A stretch of DNA of 64,000 nucleotides from contig JBDWFY010000001.1 of the NCBI GenBank assembly GCA_039976075.1, positions 248,001 through 312,000 of the forward strand, in the 5' to 3' direction. This stretch comes from JBDWFY01 sp039976075. Lineage in GTDB: Bacteria; Pseudomonadota; Alphaproteobacteria; Rhizobiales; Stappiaceae. Below, one piece after another: positions 1-8,435 of this stretch. The notes below the pieces were generated by a model. That model saw only the letters and a program-made list of their open reading frames with translations, was not told where the DNA came from and ran no database searches. Position 1 is the stretch's first letter. Each line of letters opens with the position of its first letter. Position numbers and translations under genes: made by a program.

Positions 1-552
1 CGCCCCTGTTAGAGCTCCTTCGATGATCATCACCGGAATATGGGCGATAAAAACCAGTTTGGCCGCCAGCACAAATGGTTCTCCGGAGAGAGTAAGGGAA
101 ATCGCAACGAAAAGTGTCGTCAACGCGATTGACAAGCCGCCGCCAACTGCGCCCCAGACAAAGATCATTGATCCCGCTGCAGATTGAAGCGGTGTTCGGC
201 AAAGGTAAAAAACCAGAACAGCGGGCAGGGCGATATTGACCGTGTTGACGCCCAATACTGTTAGCCCGCCAAAGCCGAAGAAAACGGCCTGAAGCAACAA
301 TCCTACAAACAAGGCCGGAAAGGCGGCCCAGCCGAGTATCAACCCGGCAAGACCATTGACGATGAGATGAACGCTGGAAACCCCGATAGGCACATGGATG
401 AGTGAGGCAACAAAGAAAGTTGCACTGAGAACACCCGCAGCGGGAATGCGCTCCAGATCAAGTTGACGCATACCCAGTGCCACACCGCCAATGGCCAGCA
501 AGCCACCGGCGATCAGCACAGGAGTAGAAAGAGCGCCATCGACTATGTGCAC
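1..552 (-). CDS. cbiM: CbiM-type cobalt/nickel ECF transporter membrane component (partial, runs off the left edge)
   Basis: The frame opens with GTG at 552-550 and reads MHIVDGALSTPV, the conserved N-terminus of CbiM/NikM proteins whose His2 binds the metal. It stays open for 184 codons to the window edge, with several hydrophobic helices and the family-like stretch SSVHLIVNGLAGLILGW. An AGGAGA ribosome site lies just before the GTG. CbiM is the integral membrane substrate-specificity subunit of an energy-coupling-factor transporter for Co2+ or Ni2+; the T and A components should lie beyond the edge. It directly follows a DUF4198 gene under a cobalamin riboswitch, so cobalt is the more likely metal. 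The C-terminus is not in the window. Confidence 0.9.
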   Translation of the reverse strand, partial: MHIVDGALSTPVLIAGGLLAIGGVALGMRQLDLERIPAAGVLSATFFVASLIHVPIGVSSVHLIVNGLAGLILGWAAFPALFVGLLLQAVFFGFGGLTVLGVNTVNIALPAVLVFYLCRTPLQSAAGSMIFVWGAVGGGLSIALTTLFVAISLTLSGEPFVLAAKLVFIAHIPVMIIEGALTGA

Positions 553-580
553 CTGCGCTCTCCTGTTTTACAGAGCACAC

Positions 581-1375
581 TCATTGCATATCTTCCGCTT
601 TGATCCAAACAACCGCATCCTGGGACAACTCTTTGCCCTCATGCTCGGTATCAGGACCTGCACCCAGCGCCGCGAAACCCCAGAACCCGGCTTTCGGAAT
701 CCCGAATGTAAATATTCCTGCCTCGTCACTGCGCGCGGATATTGTTCCTCCATTCATGGCCGCTACCGTTGGTGTTCCGGCGGTGTTCGTCTCCATGTCC
801 GGTTCGGCGGCCATATATTCGATTTCAATTTCCGCACCCGCAACCGGTTTACCTTGAGAGAGGACCCGCCCGGAAAATGTCGAACCGGTTATGATATTTG
901 TCGGTCTATTTAGCGGGACAATTTCCGTCGGCAATCCCAGTTCCTGATCCCAATCAGTGGGAACGGTTCCCTTGTTCAGAAAGCTTTTGGTGATCTGTTG
1001 AATATAAATATCTTCACTTTCCTCATAGTAGGGGGAGGGAACCGCGACCAGAATGTAATCACCGTTGCGTTTGACCGGAACAGTTGCCTCATAGGCTGAC
1101 GCCTCGTTGCTTGCGCCTTTGAATGTAATGGGTTTCACCCTCTCGATGAGGTCCGTTTTTTCACCTTTGTGATGAACGTAAAACGCTTCAAGCGGCCCCA
1201 TATCCATGGCGTGGCCATTTTCAAACGGGTGCCAGAAAATGAGCCTGACCGGAACATCTTCGGCCCGCTGCAGATTGACTTCCGGTGTATAGACGAGTTG
1301 GAAATGCGCACCGACGGGCGCAGGAAGGAGTGCAAGACAACTGAGAAATGGCAGTGCAAGTTTTTTAACAAACAT
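581..1375 (-). CDS. Periplasmic DUF4198 protein, accessory component of the metal uptake system
   Basis: 264 residues beginning MFVKKLALPFLS, with a signal peptide probably cut after Ala23 (PVGA/H). A GCGGAGAC ribosome site sits upstream of ATG 1375; a longer reading from 1417 has no ribosome site. Cleavage would give a mature protein starting His-Phe-Gln, and a free N-terminal His is a plausible metal ligand. DUF4198 proteins (NikK/CbiK-like) occur beside CbiM/NikM systems and are thought to help metal capture in the periplasm. The gene lies 28 bp upstream of cbiM on the same strand and downstream of the B12 riboswitch, so both should be shut down when cobalamin is plentiful. Family assignment rests on context and general appearance. 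Confidence 0.8.
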   Translation of the reverse strand: MFVKKLALPFLSCLALLPAPVGAHFQLVYTPEVNLQRAEDVPVRLIFWHPFENGHAMDMGPLEAFYVHHKGEKTDLIERVKPITFKGASNEASAYEATVPVKRNGDYILVAVPSPYYEESEDIYIQQITKSFLNKGTVPTDWDQELGLPTEIVPLNRPTNIITGSTFSGRVLSQGKPVAGAEIEIEYMAAEPDMETNTAGTPTVAAMNGGTISARSDEAGIFTFGIPKAGFWGFAALGAGPDTEHEGKELSQDAVVWIKAEDMQ

Positions 1376-1539
1376 ACATAGTCTCCGCTTCGACAAGGGC
1401 CCGTTTGGGCGGGTCAAAAAATGGAGACGCGGGAATAAGCGTGTGTGGGAAACGGGGCGTCGTCTGCTGCCATATTACCCATCACGCGACGTTCACCCCG
1501 ACGTCTTTCATGATAGTTGTCACCGTTTCCGGCAACCCA

Positions 1540-1745
1540 TATGGCAGGTCTCCTGGCTTGCGGGTCTTGGCCTATTGATTTTCAACCTTCCCGGATATCA
1601 TCGCTATCCAGTGGTTTATTCTGAAAACCGGCTCGCCGCTTACAGTTGCGGGGGCAGCCACGGTCTCGGTCCCTTTTGGGTACGCCTCACCGTGTTCCCT
1701 TTTAAGTGCCCGGCCAACTTGACCGGGTTCACCATATGCATCTGT
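1540..1745 (-). promoter_or_regulatory. Cobalamin (AdoCbl) riboswitch
   Basis: Read on the minus strand the segment carries the hallmark blocks in order: AAAAGGGAACACGGTG (1688-1704), GCTGCCCCCGCAACTGTAAG (about 1638-1657), and the B12 box AGCCAGGAGACCTGCC (1543-1558). These match the conserved core and kissing-loop elements of the cobalamin riboswitch class. It lies about 165 bp upstream of the DUF4198-cbiM pair, where B12-controlled cobalt importers are expected. The outer limits are approximate. Between the B12 box and the start codon I see no clear terminator, so control may act on translation. Confidence 0.95.
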
Positions 1746-2167
1746 GGTAGCAAGCAGAGGACGCTCAAGCAAGCGGGATTTTTCCTCTCATACAGAGATC
1801 GGTGAGGTTCCCTGTTTATATTATTGCTCGAATGAGCAGAGAACAGGACAGGGGTGGGATGTCGAATCCAAGGAATGAGGGAGAATTCACGCTTCCAGTG
1901 CCAGCCATTCGAGTGATTTTTATAACTGGATAACGCATCTGAAGATCAACAGGCAGTTGTGACCACCAATCAGTACTTTTCACGAGCACTGCAATATTCT
2001 TGAGTAATTGACAAGACTTGCTCAGAACAAAAAATATGCATACGCTAAGGTGACTTAGCGGTTGGGGAGATTTTTGGGTGACTGCAGAGAAAGACCACAA
2101 ATCGGTTGGCAGACGCATATGAGCGCATCTTCACTCTTTCGGACAGAATTGAGAGGCGCGTTGTTGG
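1746..2167. other. Intergenic region between the B12 riboswitch and the sugar ABC operon
   Basis: This 420-bp stretch holds the divergent promoters for the riboswitch transcript (minus) and the ABC importer (plus). TTGACA at 2008-2013 is a possible plus-strand -35 element, with only a weak AT-rich -10 near 2031-2037. A perfect inverted repeat at 2043-2060 follows. A 100-codon minus-strand frame at 1816-2118 has no ribosome site or recognisable protein character, so I do not count it as a gene. Confidence 0.5.
2043..2060. promoter_or_regulatory. Perfect inverted repeat, candidate operator of the sugar ABC operon
   Basis: CGCTAAG, GTGA, CTTAGCG: 7-bp perfect arms around a 4-bp centre, about 110 bp upstream of the ATPase start and just past a TTGACA-like element. 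Position and symmetry suit a LacI-type or similar repressor. No regulator gene lies beside the operon, so the cognate protein would be encoded elsewhere. Confidence 0.45.
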
Positions 2168-2968
2168 ATGGCTGAAGTGTCAGCTGATAAAACCAATGTG
2201 TCGCCGCTTCTTGAGATGCGCGGAATCATGAAACGGTTTGGCGCAATTACAGCGCTCGACCATGTGGACCTGAAGCTCTATCCCGGAGAAGTGCTCGGGG
2301 TCGTCGGTGACAACGGCGCCGGAAAGTCCACGTTGATGAAAGTGCTGTCGGGATTATACACCGCCAGTGAAGGGCAACTCGTATTCGAAGGCCAGGAGAT
2401 TACCCTGCATTCGCCAAAAGATGCCCGGGATGTTGGCATCGAGATGGTCTATCAGGATCTGGCCCTTGCCGGAAACCTTCCCGTTTATGAGAATATCTAT
2501 CTGGGTCGGGAACCTGGAAAAACAGCGTTCGGATTCAATTTCGTCGACCAGAAGCTCTCCAGAAAGATGGCGATGGAGCACCTCAACCGTCTCCATATCA
2601 ACATCAAGTCCGTGGACCAGAAGGTTGAAGAATTGTCCGGTGGTCAGGCGCAGGCTGTAGCCATTGCCAGGGCGACGGCATTTGATGCACGTGTCGTAAT
2701 CATGGACGAGCCCACAGCGGCGCTTGCCATCAAGGAAGTCGGCAAGGTCCTCGACCTGATCAAACGACTACGCGATCACGGGACTTCCGTCATACTGATC
2801 AGTCATCGCATGGATGACGTTTTCTTTGTCTGCGACAGGGTCATGGCATTGTTTCACGGTCGTAATTTTGAAGAAGCAATGATCGACAATACCAACCGGA
2901 ACGAAGTAATCGGTTGGATTATGGGAACAAAAGGCCATACGGAAGCGCTTGCCCATGACTCACTCTGA
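2168..2968 (+). CDS. Sugar ABC transporter ATP-binding protein, single-NBD (FrcA-like)
   Basis: 266 residues with one nucleotide-binding domain: Walker A GDNGAGKST at 47-55, Q-loop around Gln96, signature LSGGQAQ at 156-162, Walker B VVIMDEP at 176-182 and H-loop His213. The length matches FrcA-type ATPases rather than the two-domain, roughly 500-residue RbsA/MglA proteins. It energises uptake at the inner membrane, presumably as a homodimer. The stop codon overlaps the start of the permease gene, so the two are translationally coupled, and a binding-protein gene follows. The signature has Ala where Arg is usual (LSGGQRQ). The sugar cannot be named from sequence; neighbouring enzymes point to a polyol, inositol or sugar acid. 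Confidence 0.9.
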   Translation: MAEVSADKTNVSPLLEMRGIMKRFGAITALDHVDLKLYPGEVLGVVGDNGAGKSTLMKVLSGLYTASEGQLVFEGQEITLHSPKDARDVGIEMVYQDLALAGNLPVYENIYLGREPGKTAFGFNFVDQKLSRKMAMEHLNRLHINIKSVDQKVEELSGGQAQAVAIARATAFDARVVIMDEPTAALAIKEVGKVLDLIKRLRDHGTSVILISHRMDDVFFVCDRVMALFHGRNFEEAMIDNTNRNEVIGWIMGTKGHTEALAHDSL

Positions 2969-3977
2969 CGCAGCCTCACAGGACGAACTCGCCACCCCTG
3001 CAGCGCGCCGGATGCAGTTCATCGAAAAGTACGGCGTATTCGCTGTTGTCGTTTTGATGTGCCTGATTCTGTCGGCACTGGAACCTGATATATTTCCCAC
3101 TACTCTAAACCTGACGAATATTCTGCGTCAGATTGCGATGAACGCGCTGCTGGCGCTTGGTCTTTATATCGTCATCCTGACAGCAGGGATCGATCTCTCC
3201 GTCGGCTCGATCATGGCGCTTGCCACCATGCTGCTGGCAATGGCCGATACATCAGGATATTTCCCTTGGCCGGTGGCTCTCCTTGTCGGTCCTCTGATCG
3301 GCATCGCGTGCGGCATGGTCAACGGATTGGGATTGACCGTCCTGCGGCTTCCCCATCCGTTCATCATGACGCTGGGAACACTCTATACACTGCGCGGCAT
3401 TACCAATCTTGTTTCAGCCGGGCGCCCGATTTCCGGGATTTCTCCGGAAGTACGATTCCTTGGTTCAGGCGAAATTCCGTTACCGTTCCTGGGGGAATAC
3501 GCCTCGGTTCCGGTTAGCGCGTTCGTGATTCTGATTTGCTATTTCGGAGTGTCCTACTTCCTGCGAAAGGCCGCTATCGGGCGACATATTGTGGCCGTGG
3601 GCGGTAACCCTCAGGCTGCGCGCGTCAGCGGGATCAACGTCGATCGCATACTGCTGATCGTATACAGCCTGTCCGGATTTTTCGCCGGTCTTGCAGCTCT
3701 GCTGATGGCGGGCAGAACCGGAGCAGGCTTTCCCAATGCCGGTATTGGTGCCGAGCTGGACGCGATTGCCGCGGTTATTATCGGGGGTGCCAGCTTCTTC
3801 GGCGGGCGTGGAACAGTGCTGGGCGTCTTTGCCGGTGTCCTGGTAATGGGCCTGCTCAGAAACGGGTTAAACTTGATGGATGTAAGTGCATTCTGGCAGC
3901 AGACTTTTATTGGGATGATAGTTGTCGGTGCTGTTTACATTGACGTACTTCGTCGAAAAGCCGGTACGGCCCGGTGA
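2955..3977 (+). CDS. Sugar ABC transporter permease (RbsC/FrcC family)
   Basis: 340 residues, almost wholly hydrophobic, with about ten membrane segments and family-typical stretches such as LTAGIDLSVGSIMAL, GGNPQAARVSGINV and ELDAIAAVIIGGASFFGGRGTV. I chose ATG 2955 because GGAAG lies nine bases before it; an in-frame TTG at 2949 is too close to that site. The start overlaps the ATPase gene by 14 bp. It forms the inner-membrane channel of the importer, probably as a homodimer. The substrate-binding gene follows after 65 bp. Confidence 0.92.
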   Translation: MTHSDAASQDELATPAARRMQFIEKYGVFAVVVLMCLILSALEPDIFPTTLNLTNILRQIAMNALLALGLYIVILTAGIDLSVGSIMALATMLLAMADTSGYFPWPVALLVGPLIGIACGMVNGLGLTVLRLPHPFIMTLGTLYTLRGITNLVSAGRPISGISPEVRFLGSGEIPLPFLGEYASVPVSAFVILICYFGVSYFLRKAAIGRHIVAVGGNPQAARVSGINVDRILLIVYSLSGFFAGLAALLMAGRTGAGFPNAGIGAELDAIAAVIIGGASFFGGRGTVLGVFAGVLVMGLLRNGLNLMDVSAFWQQTFIGMIVVGAVYIDVLRRKAGTAR

Positions 3978-4042
3978 ATAATTTTGGTGGTGATTACTAC
4001 TGGAATGAATAAGAAAAAATAAATCAACCTTGGAGGAAGACC

Positions 4043-4960
4043 ATGTCTCGCAGAACACTAACCGGATTTTTAGCAGTGGCGGCGGTCATTGCCACAACCA
4101 GCACATCACTTGCAGAGGACAAATACGCTTTAATCATGTCCAGCCTGGGCTCGGCCAACCCATTCTGGGGCGCTGTTGCTCAGGGGGCTGTCGATAAAGG
4201 CAAAGAACTTGGTGTGGATGTCGCCGCAGTTGGTCCACCCGGAGGGGAAACTGATGTTGCCGGCCAAATTGCGCTTGTCGAAGACCAAATCGCAAAAGGT
4301 GTGAAAGGCATTGCAATTTCACCGGCCGATACGGCTGCGCTTGTTCCGGCTCTTGAGCAGGCTCGCGCACGTGGTGTCGCCGTTATCTTTGTCGACAAAC
4401 GGGCAGATATGCCTGGCACTTATATCGGTACTGATAACATTCCAGCCGCTCGTATGGGTGCTGCGCATATTTGTGAAAATGTTCCAGAAGGATCGGAAGT
4501 TGCAATCCTTCAGGGTATTATTACCGGAACGACTGGTCAGCACCGTGCTCAAGGCGCTCGGGAAGGGCTGGAAGCATGCGGCATGAAAATTGTTGCGGAA
4601 CAGCCAGCAGATTGGGACGCAGCCAAAGCGCAGTCGGCTACGGAAAATATCATGACGGCAAACCCGAACCTGAAGGCGATATTCTCTTCAAATGACGGTA
4701 TGGCTCTTGGTGCCGTTGAAGCGGTACGCAATGCCGGCAAGTTGGATGATATGTTCATCGTCGGGTTTGACGGAAACCCTGGTGCTGCCGTAGCGATCAT
4801 TGCCGGTGACCTGGAAGCTTCTGTTGCTCAGCGGCCGTACCAGATGGGTCAAATCGGTATCGAATCACTCTTGGCGCTCGCCAAAGGTGACACGATTGAC
4901 GAGAACATCGACACGGGTGCCGTTCTGGTAACCAAAGAAAACGCCGAAGAGTTCAAGTAA
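4043..4960 (+). CDS. Periplasmic sugar-binding protein of the ABC importer (RbsB/FrcB family)
   Basis: 305 residues with a Sec signal peptide (MSRRTLTGFLAVAAVIATTS..LA, cut about residue 24) and a Peripla_BP_4 fold: ANPFWGAVAQGA near the mature N-terminus, GIAISPADTAALVPALEQA, the hinge-region SNDGMALGAVEAV and VGFDGNPGAAVAI. The start has a strong GGAGGA site. It delivers the sugar to the permease. Being last in a permease-first operon is unusual, since binding-protein genes usually come first. A strong hairpin follows the stop, which may protect the 3' end and raise binding-protein mRNA. The ligand is unknown. Confidence 0.92.
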   Translation: MSRRTLTGFLAVAAVIATTSTSLAEDKYALIMSSLGSANPFWGAVAQGAVDKGKELGVDVAAVGPPGGETDVAGQIALVEDQIAKGVKGIAISPADTAALVPALEQARARGVAVIFVDKRADMPGTYIGTDNIPAARMGAAHICENVPEGSEVAILQGIITGTTGQHRAQGAREGLEACGMKIVAEQPADWDAAKAQSATENIMTANPNLKAIFSSNDGMALGAVEAVRNAGKLDDMFIVGFDGNPGAAVAIIAGDLEASVAQRPYQMGQIGIESLLALAKGDTIDENIDTGAVLVTKENAEEFK

Positions 4961-4977
4961 GGCGGTCTTGTTATCCA

Positions 4978-5016
4978 GGACCCGGGGCGCGATCTGAATT
5001 CGTGCGCCCCGGGTCC
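4978..5016 (+). terminator. Strong GC-rich hairpin after the sugar ABC operon
   Basis: A 13-bp perfect stem (GGACCCGGGGCGC at 4978-4990, its complement at 5004-5016) with a 13-base loop, 17 bp after the binding-protein stop. There is no T-run behind it, so it may act as a 3'-end stabiliser or a weak terminator. It also lies between convergent genes. Confidence 0.7.
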
Positions 5017-5089
5017 ACATCTCCAATTCGGCATCTCATAAGATTGTCCGGTTCTCTCAGCGCCAATGACCGATTAAAGGGAGGATAAT

Positions 5090-6058
5090 TCAGTCACCGT
5101 AGACAATATCGATTTGCCTTTTTTCTGACAGAGACTGGACTGCTGCCTCAAAAATTTTAGCAGCATCGCGGGCGTCTTCCAGCGTAGACAGCGGCGGCAC
5201 GCCTTTCCCAACGCATTGTTCGACAAAATATCTGTCGACATGAAGAAAGCTGTCCCAATACCCGCCATCATCCCATAGCGGTTCTTGTTGCTGTCCGTAT
5301 TTGATCTTATCCCAGGAGGCGATACCGGTGCCTTCCGTTCCCATCACCTTGACCAGATAGGACCAGGGTTCGCGCGCCAGATCCTCGGCAGCAAAACTTC
5401 CCCATAAATTGGCTATCCGGCCATCATCAAATGTTGCGGTAATCATCATCTGGTCAATGGCTGTCGGATCGTCAAAATGTCGGTTGGTACCGACAGTAGA
5501 AACTGTTTGGGGCCGTCCCATCATGTAGAGCATGACGTAGGTATGATGGACGAACAGCTCACGCATCATATAGGTGCCGGTCATACCGTAATGGGAAGGA
5601 TGAAAGTTGCTGAACATCACCCAGAAATTCAATATTTTTCCAAGATTGCCAGCCAGTGTATGGTGGTGAAGCCGCCGCAAATCTTCCGAATAAAGATAGT
5701 TGTGGGAGGGCATGCAGATCTTGCCGTTTTCGCGCGCGACAGACATCAGCTCCGCGATCTGTTCAGACGTTTCGCAGACCGGCTTTTCGAGCAGTACGTG
5801 CTTTCCGGCTTTCAGAGCGGCCTTGGCAAAGTCGAAATGCGTCGGTGTTGTCGAAAGGATGACGGCAGCATCGATTGTCGAATTGTCCAGTAATTCATCA
5901 AGGGACTCAAAAGCTGTTCCGCCAAATTTGGCACAATAATTTTGAGCGTTCTCAAAAGTCCTGTTCCAGGCACCACCGATCAAATCTGGAGATATTTGCC
6001 GAAACGCCTCCGCGTGCGTTTGTGCTACACGCCCTGTGCCGATTATCCCAAGTTTCAT
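5090..6058 (-). CDS. Gfo/Idh/MocA-family NAD(P)-dependent oxidoreductase
   Basis: 322 residues. The N-terminal Rossmann motif GTGRVA is at 7-12, the conserved EKP is at 91-93, and the C-terminal part is the expected alpha/beta catalytic domain. The paired histidines of VHHTYVML stand where the family usually has H-x-x-D, so the aspartate seems to be replaced. The start overlaps the stop of the upstream oxidoreductase as ATGA, showing tight coupling. Members oxidise or reduce sugars, inositols or their derivatives. It is the last gene of a minus-strand catabolic run convergent with the sugar importer. Substrate unknown. Confidence 0.88.
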   Translation of the reverse strand: MKLGIIGTGRVAQTHAEAFRQISPDLIGGAWNRTFENAQNYCAKFGGTAFESLDELLDNSTIDAAVILSTTPTHFDFAKAALKAGKHVLLEKPVCETSEQIAELMSVARENGKICMPSHNYLYSEDLRRLHHHTLAGNLGKILNFWVMFSNFHPSHYGMTGTYMMRELFVHHTYVMLYMMGRPQTVSTVGTNRHFDDPTAIDQMMITATFDDGRIANLWGSFAAEDLAREPWSYLVKVMGTEGTGIASWDKIKYGQQQEPLWDDGGYWDSFLHVDRYFVEQCVGKGVPPLSTLEDARDAAKIFEAAVQSLSEKRQIDIVYGD

Positions 6059-7080
6059 TTCGTGCCCCTACCGCTTCTTTCGTCATAAAAGGTGGGAAAT
6101 TCCATCTGCGGTACTACAATTTCCCTACCTGTCATTTTCGATTCAAGACAGGCATCCGTAACAAGTGCGGCACGCAGTCCATCCCAGGCTGAGGCACCCA
6201 CATGATTGCCCTCCGCAACAGCCACAGCCCATGCAGTGATTTCGTCCTTGTAGGCATTTTTAAAACGCAGGCGCCAATCGTCAGTGATCGGCGAGCGCTC
6301 GGCACCTGAGGATTTAATCCTGGAATACACAGGGCGCGAAAGTGCTATCACCTGGTCTGAGCAAACAACTTCAGCATTGATTTCATAGCCATATCGGGAT
6401 TGCATGAAGATCTCTACATTCACCAGAGTGCCAGACGTCGTGCGCATAACCACAAACTGGGGGTCATCAAAACCGCTTCCGGGAACTTTCTTTCGAGACA
6501 TCACCTGAACGGTTTCAATCTCCTCCTTCAGGAGCCATCTAGCGATATCGATCTCATGCACCACAGCGTTCGAGAGTCCCAGTTCCGCGGTAAACCATTC
6601 CGGGCAGGTCGCATTGCGATGAGAGCAATGCATCATCATGATGTCTTCGGATCGGGTTGTGGCGCTCAGCATGGATTTCAGATCCAGATAGTGCGGATCA
6701 AATCGACGCATGAACCCTACTGTCACCAGCCTTCGACCACCTTTGATCTCAGCATCAATGATTGAACGACATTCTTTTGCAGAACCGGCCAAAGGCTTTT
6801 CGCAAAGGACTGGTTTGCCAACTTCAAGGGCAGCCAGAACAAGGTCAGCATGGGTATCGTCAGGCGAAGCGACGACGATGGCATCAACACTGGCATCCTG
6901 CACCACGGAGTGTGGATCAGTTGTGTGCCTGTTCGCTCCAACCCGCGCAGCGACATCGGCTGCAGTTGCAGCGCTCGCGTCACACACACAAGGCAAATGC
7001 ACGCCCTGTATTTCGGAGAGATTCTCAGCATGTTGTGCGCCCATCATTCCGGCGCCAATCACCGCTATCCCAAAGCTCAT
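6055..7080 (-). CDS. Gfo/Idh/MocA-family oxidoreductase, inositol-2-dehydrogenase-like
   Basis: 341 residues with GAGMMG at 9-14, EKP at 94-96, and the catalytic H-x-x-D of VHEID (His175, Asp178), which resembles myo-inositol 2-dehydrogenase (IolG) and related sugar dehydrogenases. An AGGGAA site precedes ATG 7080. The 4-bp ATGA overlap with the next gene and the 10-bp gap to a possible small upstream frame place it inside an operon. Two different Gfo/Idh/MocA enzymes side by side suggest a pathway passing through a keto intermediate. No other iol genes are present, so the inositol assignment is only a family resemblance. Confidence 0.88.
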   Translation of the reverse strand: MSFGIAVIGAGMMGAQHAENLSEIQGVHLPCVCDASAATAADVAARVGANRHTTDPHSVVQDASVDAIVVASPDDTHADLVLAALEVGKPVLCEKPLAGSAKECRSIIDAEIKGGRRLVTVGFMRRFDPHYLDLKSMLSATTRSEDIMMMHCSHRNATCPEWFTAELGLSNAVVHEIDIARWLLKEEIETVQVMSRKKVPGSGFDDPQFVVMRTTSGTLVNVEIFMQSRYGYEINAEVVCSDQVIALSRPVYSRIKSSGAERSPITDDWRLRFKNAYKDEITAWAVAVAEGNHVGASAWDGLRAALVTDACLESKMTGREIVVPQMEFPTFYDERSGRGTK

Positions 7081-7090
7081 GGTGAGTTCC

Positions 7091-7195
7091 CTATGATTGT
7101 TTTGAAGTGTCGCGGACGATGGTGGAACTGTCGTAAGCCATCAAACCAGACAGAAAGGCGCGTTGCAACCGGTCCCAATATTCTTTCGCAGGCAT
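7091..7195 (-). CDS. Possible small ORF (34 aa) in the operon gap
   Basis: ATG at 7195-7193 to TAG at 7093-7091 encodes MPAKEYWDRLQRAFLSGL followed by 16 further residues. It fills a 170-bp gap between the enolase-superfamily gene and the dehydrogenase gene and ends 10 bp before the latter's start. The composition is protein-like, with an amphipathic N-terminal half. The ribosome site is weak (GAGA just upstream), and an in-frame stop lies three codons before the ATG. I do not recognise it. It could be a small protein, a coupling leader peptide or a chance frame. Confidence 0.3.
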   Translation of the reverse strand: MPAKEYWDRLQRAFLSGLMAYDSSTIVRDTSKQS

Positions 7196-7249
7196 CAGTT
7201 CTCACAAAGACAGAATACAGTCTCAGCCGAAATTGATCAGGGTGCGATT

Positions 7250-8359
7250 TCAAGTGATGAGGGTGGCGGCGAGGGTATCTTCATTCAGTACAATCCCAAG
7301 ACCCGGCGCATCGGAAAGTGTTAAGAAGCCCCCATCATCGATCGAGGTGGGAGACGCCAACATATAATCCCGCCGGTCAAGCGACCAGGCCGGTTCGTCA
7401 TAGGGGAATTCAAGGAACGGCGCATTCGAGATACCGGCGGTCAAATGCGCATTTGCCAGCAGGCCAATGCCATTGGTCCACGTGTGGGGTGTAAAGAGTA
7501 TCCCGTTCTCCTCGGCGAGGACAGCCACGCGACGCAGCCCCGTTATGCCGCCGACCAGGGCAGCGTCAGGCTGCACGATATCGAGACTTCCTGCGGCAAT
7601 GAGATCCTTGAATTCAGAGACTTCCCGGTTCATTTCTCCGCCCGCAATCCGGATATCTGTCGCTTCCCTCAAGAGGCGCATGTTGTCCCTGTCAGCACGG
7701 AACAACGGTTCTTCCATCCAGTAGACATTCAATTTTTCCAAAGCCCGGGCGACGGCAAGCGCATCCTTGTAAGTCCATGGACTTTTTGTATCCCAAGGCA
7801 TGCGCCAACCCTGATTACAGTCGACCATCAGTTCGAGCGTACTGCCGACCCGCTCGCGAATTGCCCTCACGATTGCAACATCGTCCTGCCATACTGCCCG
7901 ATGAAAACGGACTTTCATCGCTTTGAACCCTTGCGCTGAAATGTCGGCCGCGAAGTCAGCCATCTCCGTGGGCGAGCGCAGCGTTCCCGAGGACGCATAG
8001 GCCCTTATTCTATCGGCATTACCACCCAGAAGTTTCCAGACCGGTTGTCCGGTAATTTTTCCGCACAGATCCCACAGTGCGAGATCAAGAGGCCAGCAGC
8101 GTCCATAGTGAAAATTGATGTTGGACAGGATGCGGTAGTGACGTTCGAGCCGCATCGGATCCTGCCCGATAAACAGTTCTTCATGGCCCTCAAAGCCGAT
8201 CATGCGGTCGCCGGAACCAATGCCGACGAGGCCTTCATCTGTCTGAACCCGAACAATGGTGGCATCAAATTGGGTTCTGGGTTTCGTGTCCCAACTGGCA
8301 TGAAAGGGAGGGTCGAGCGGGAGACGATGATGCGTGATGGAAATGTCCGAAATTTTCAT
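7250..8359 (-). CDS. Enolase-superfamily (mandelate racemase/muconate lactonizing) sugar-acid dehydratase-like enzyme
   Basis: 369 residues from ATG 8359, chosen for the GCGGGAA site upstream and the MKISDI start; a longer frame from 8398 lacks a ribosome site. The N-terminal capping domain is followed by a barrel with a K-x-R pair (Lys149, Arg151), Mg2+ ligands Asp180 (VDCNQ), Glu216/217 (WMEEP) and Glu242 (GGE), and general base His292 (PHTW). This is the layout of acid-sugar dehydratases and racemases, which abstract the proton alpha to a carboxylate. It sits between an Fe-alcohol dehydrogenase and two Gfo/Idh/MocA genes, so it probably acts on a sugar acid made in this pathway. Confidence 0.87.
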   Translation of the reverse strand: MKISDISITHHRLPLDPPFHASWDTKPRTQFDATIVRVQTDEGLVGIGSGDRMIGFEGHEELFIGQDPMRLERHYRILSNINFHYGRCWPLDLALWDLCGKITGQPVWKLLGGNADRIRAYASSGTLRSPTEMADFAADISAQGFKAMKVRFHRAVWQDDVAIVRAIRERVGSTLELMVDCNQGWRMPWDTKSPWTYKDALAVARALEKLNVYWMEEPLFRADRDNMRLLREATDIRIAGGEMNREVSEFKDLIAAGSLDIVQPDAALVGGITGLRRVAVLAEENGILFTPHTWTNGIGLLANAHLTAGISNAPFLEFPYDEPAWSLDRRDYMLASPTSIDDGGFLTLSDAPGLGIVLNEDTLAATLIT

Positions 8360-8435
8360 GCCGTTCCCGCGCTTTGTTTGTTCAGTGACGACGACCATTT
8401 CGTATGAAGATTCAGCACCTGCGAAAGGCCGTCAT

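Noticed and set aside
1816..2118. A 100-codon minus-strand frame between the riboswitch and the ABC operon
   Set aside because: No ribosome site, unusual composition and no recognisable protein features; it lies across the probable promoter region.
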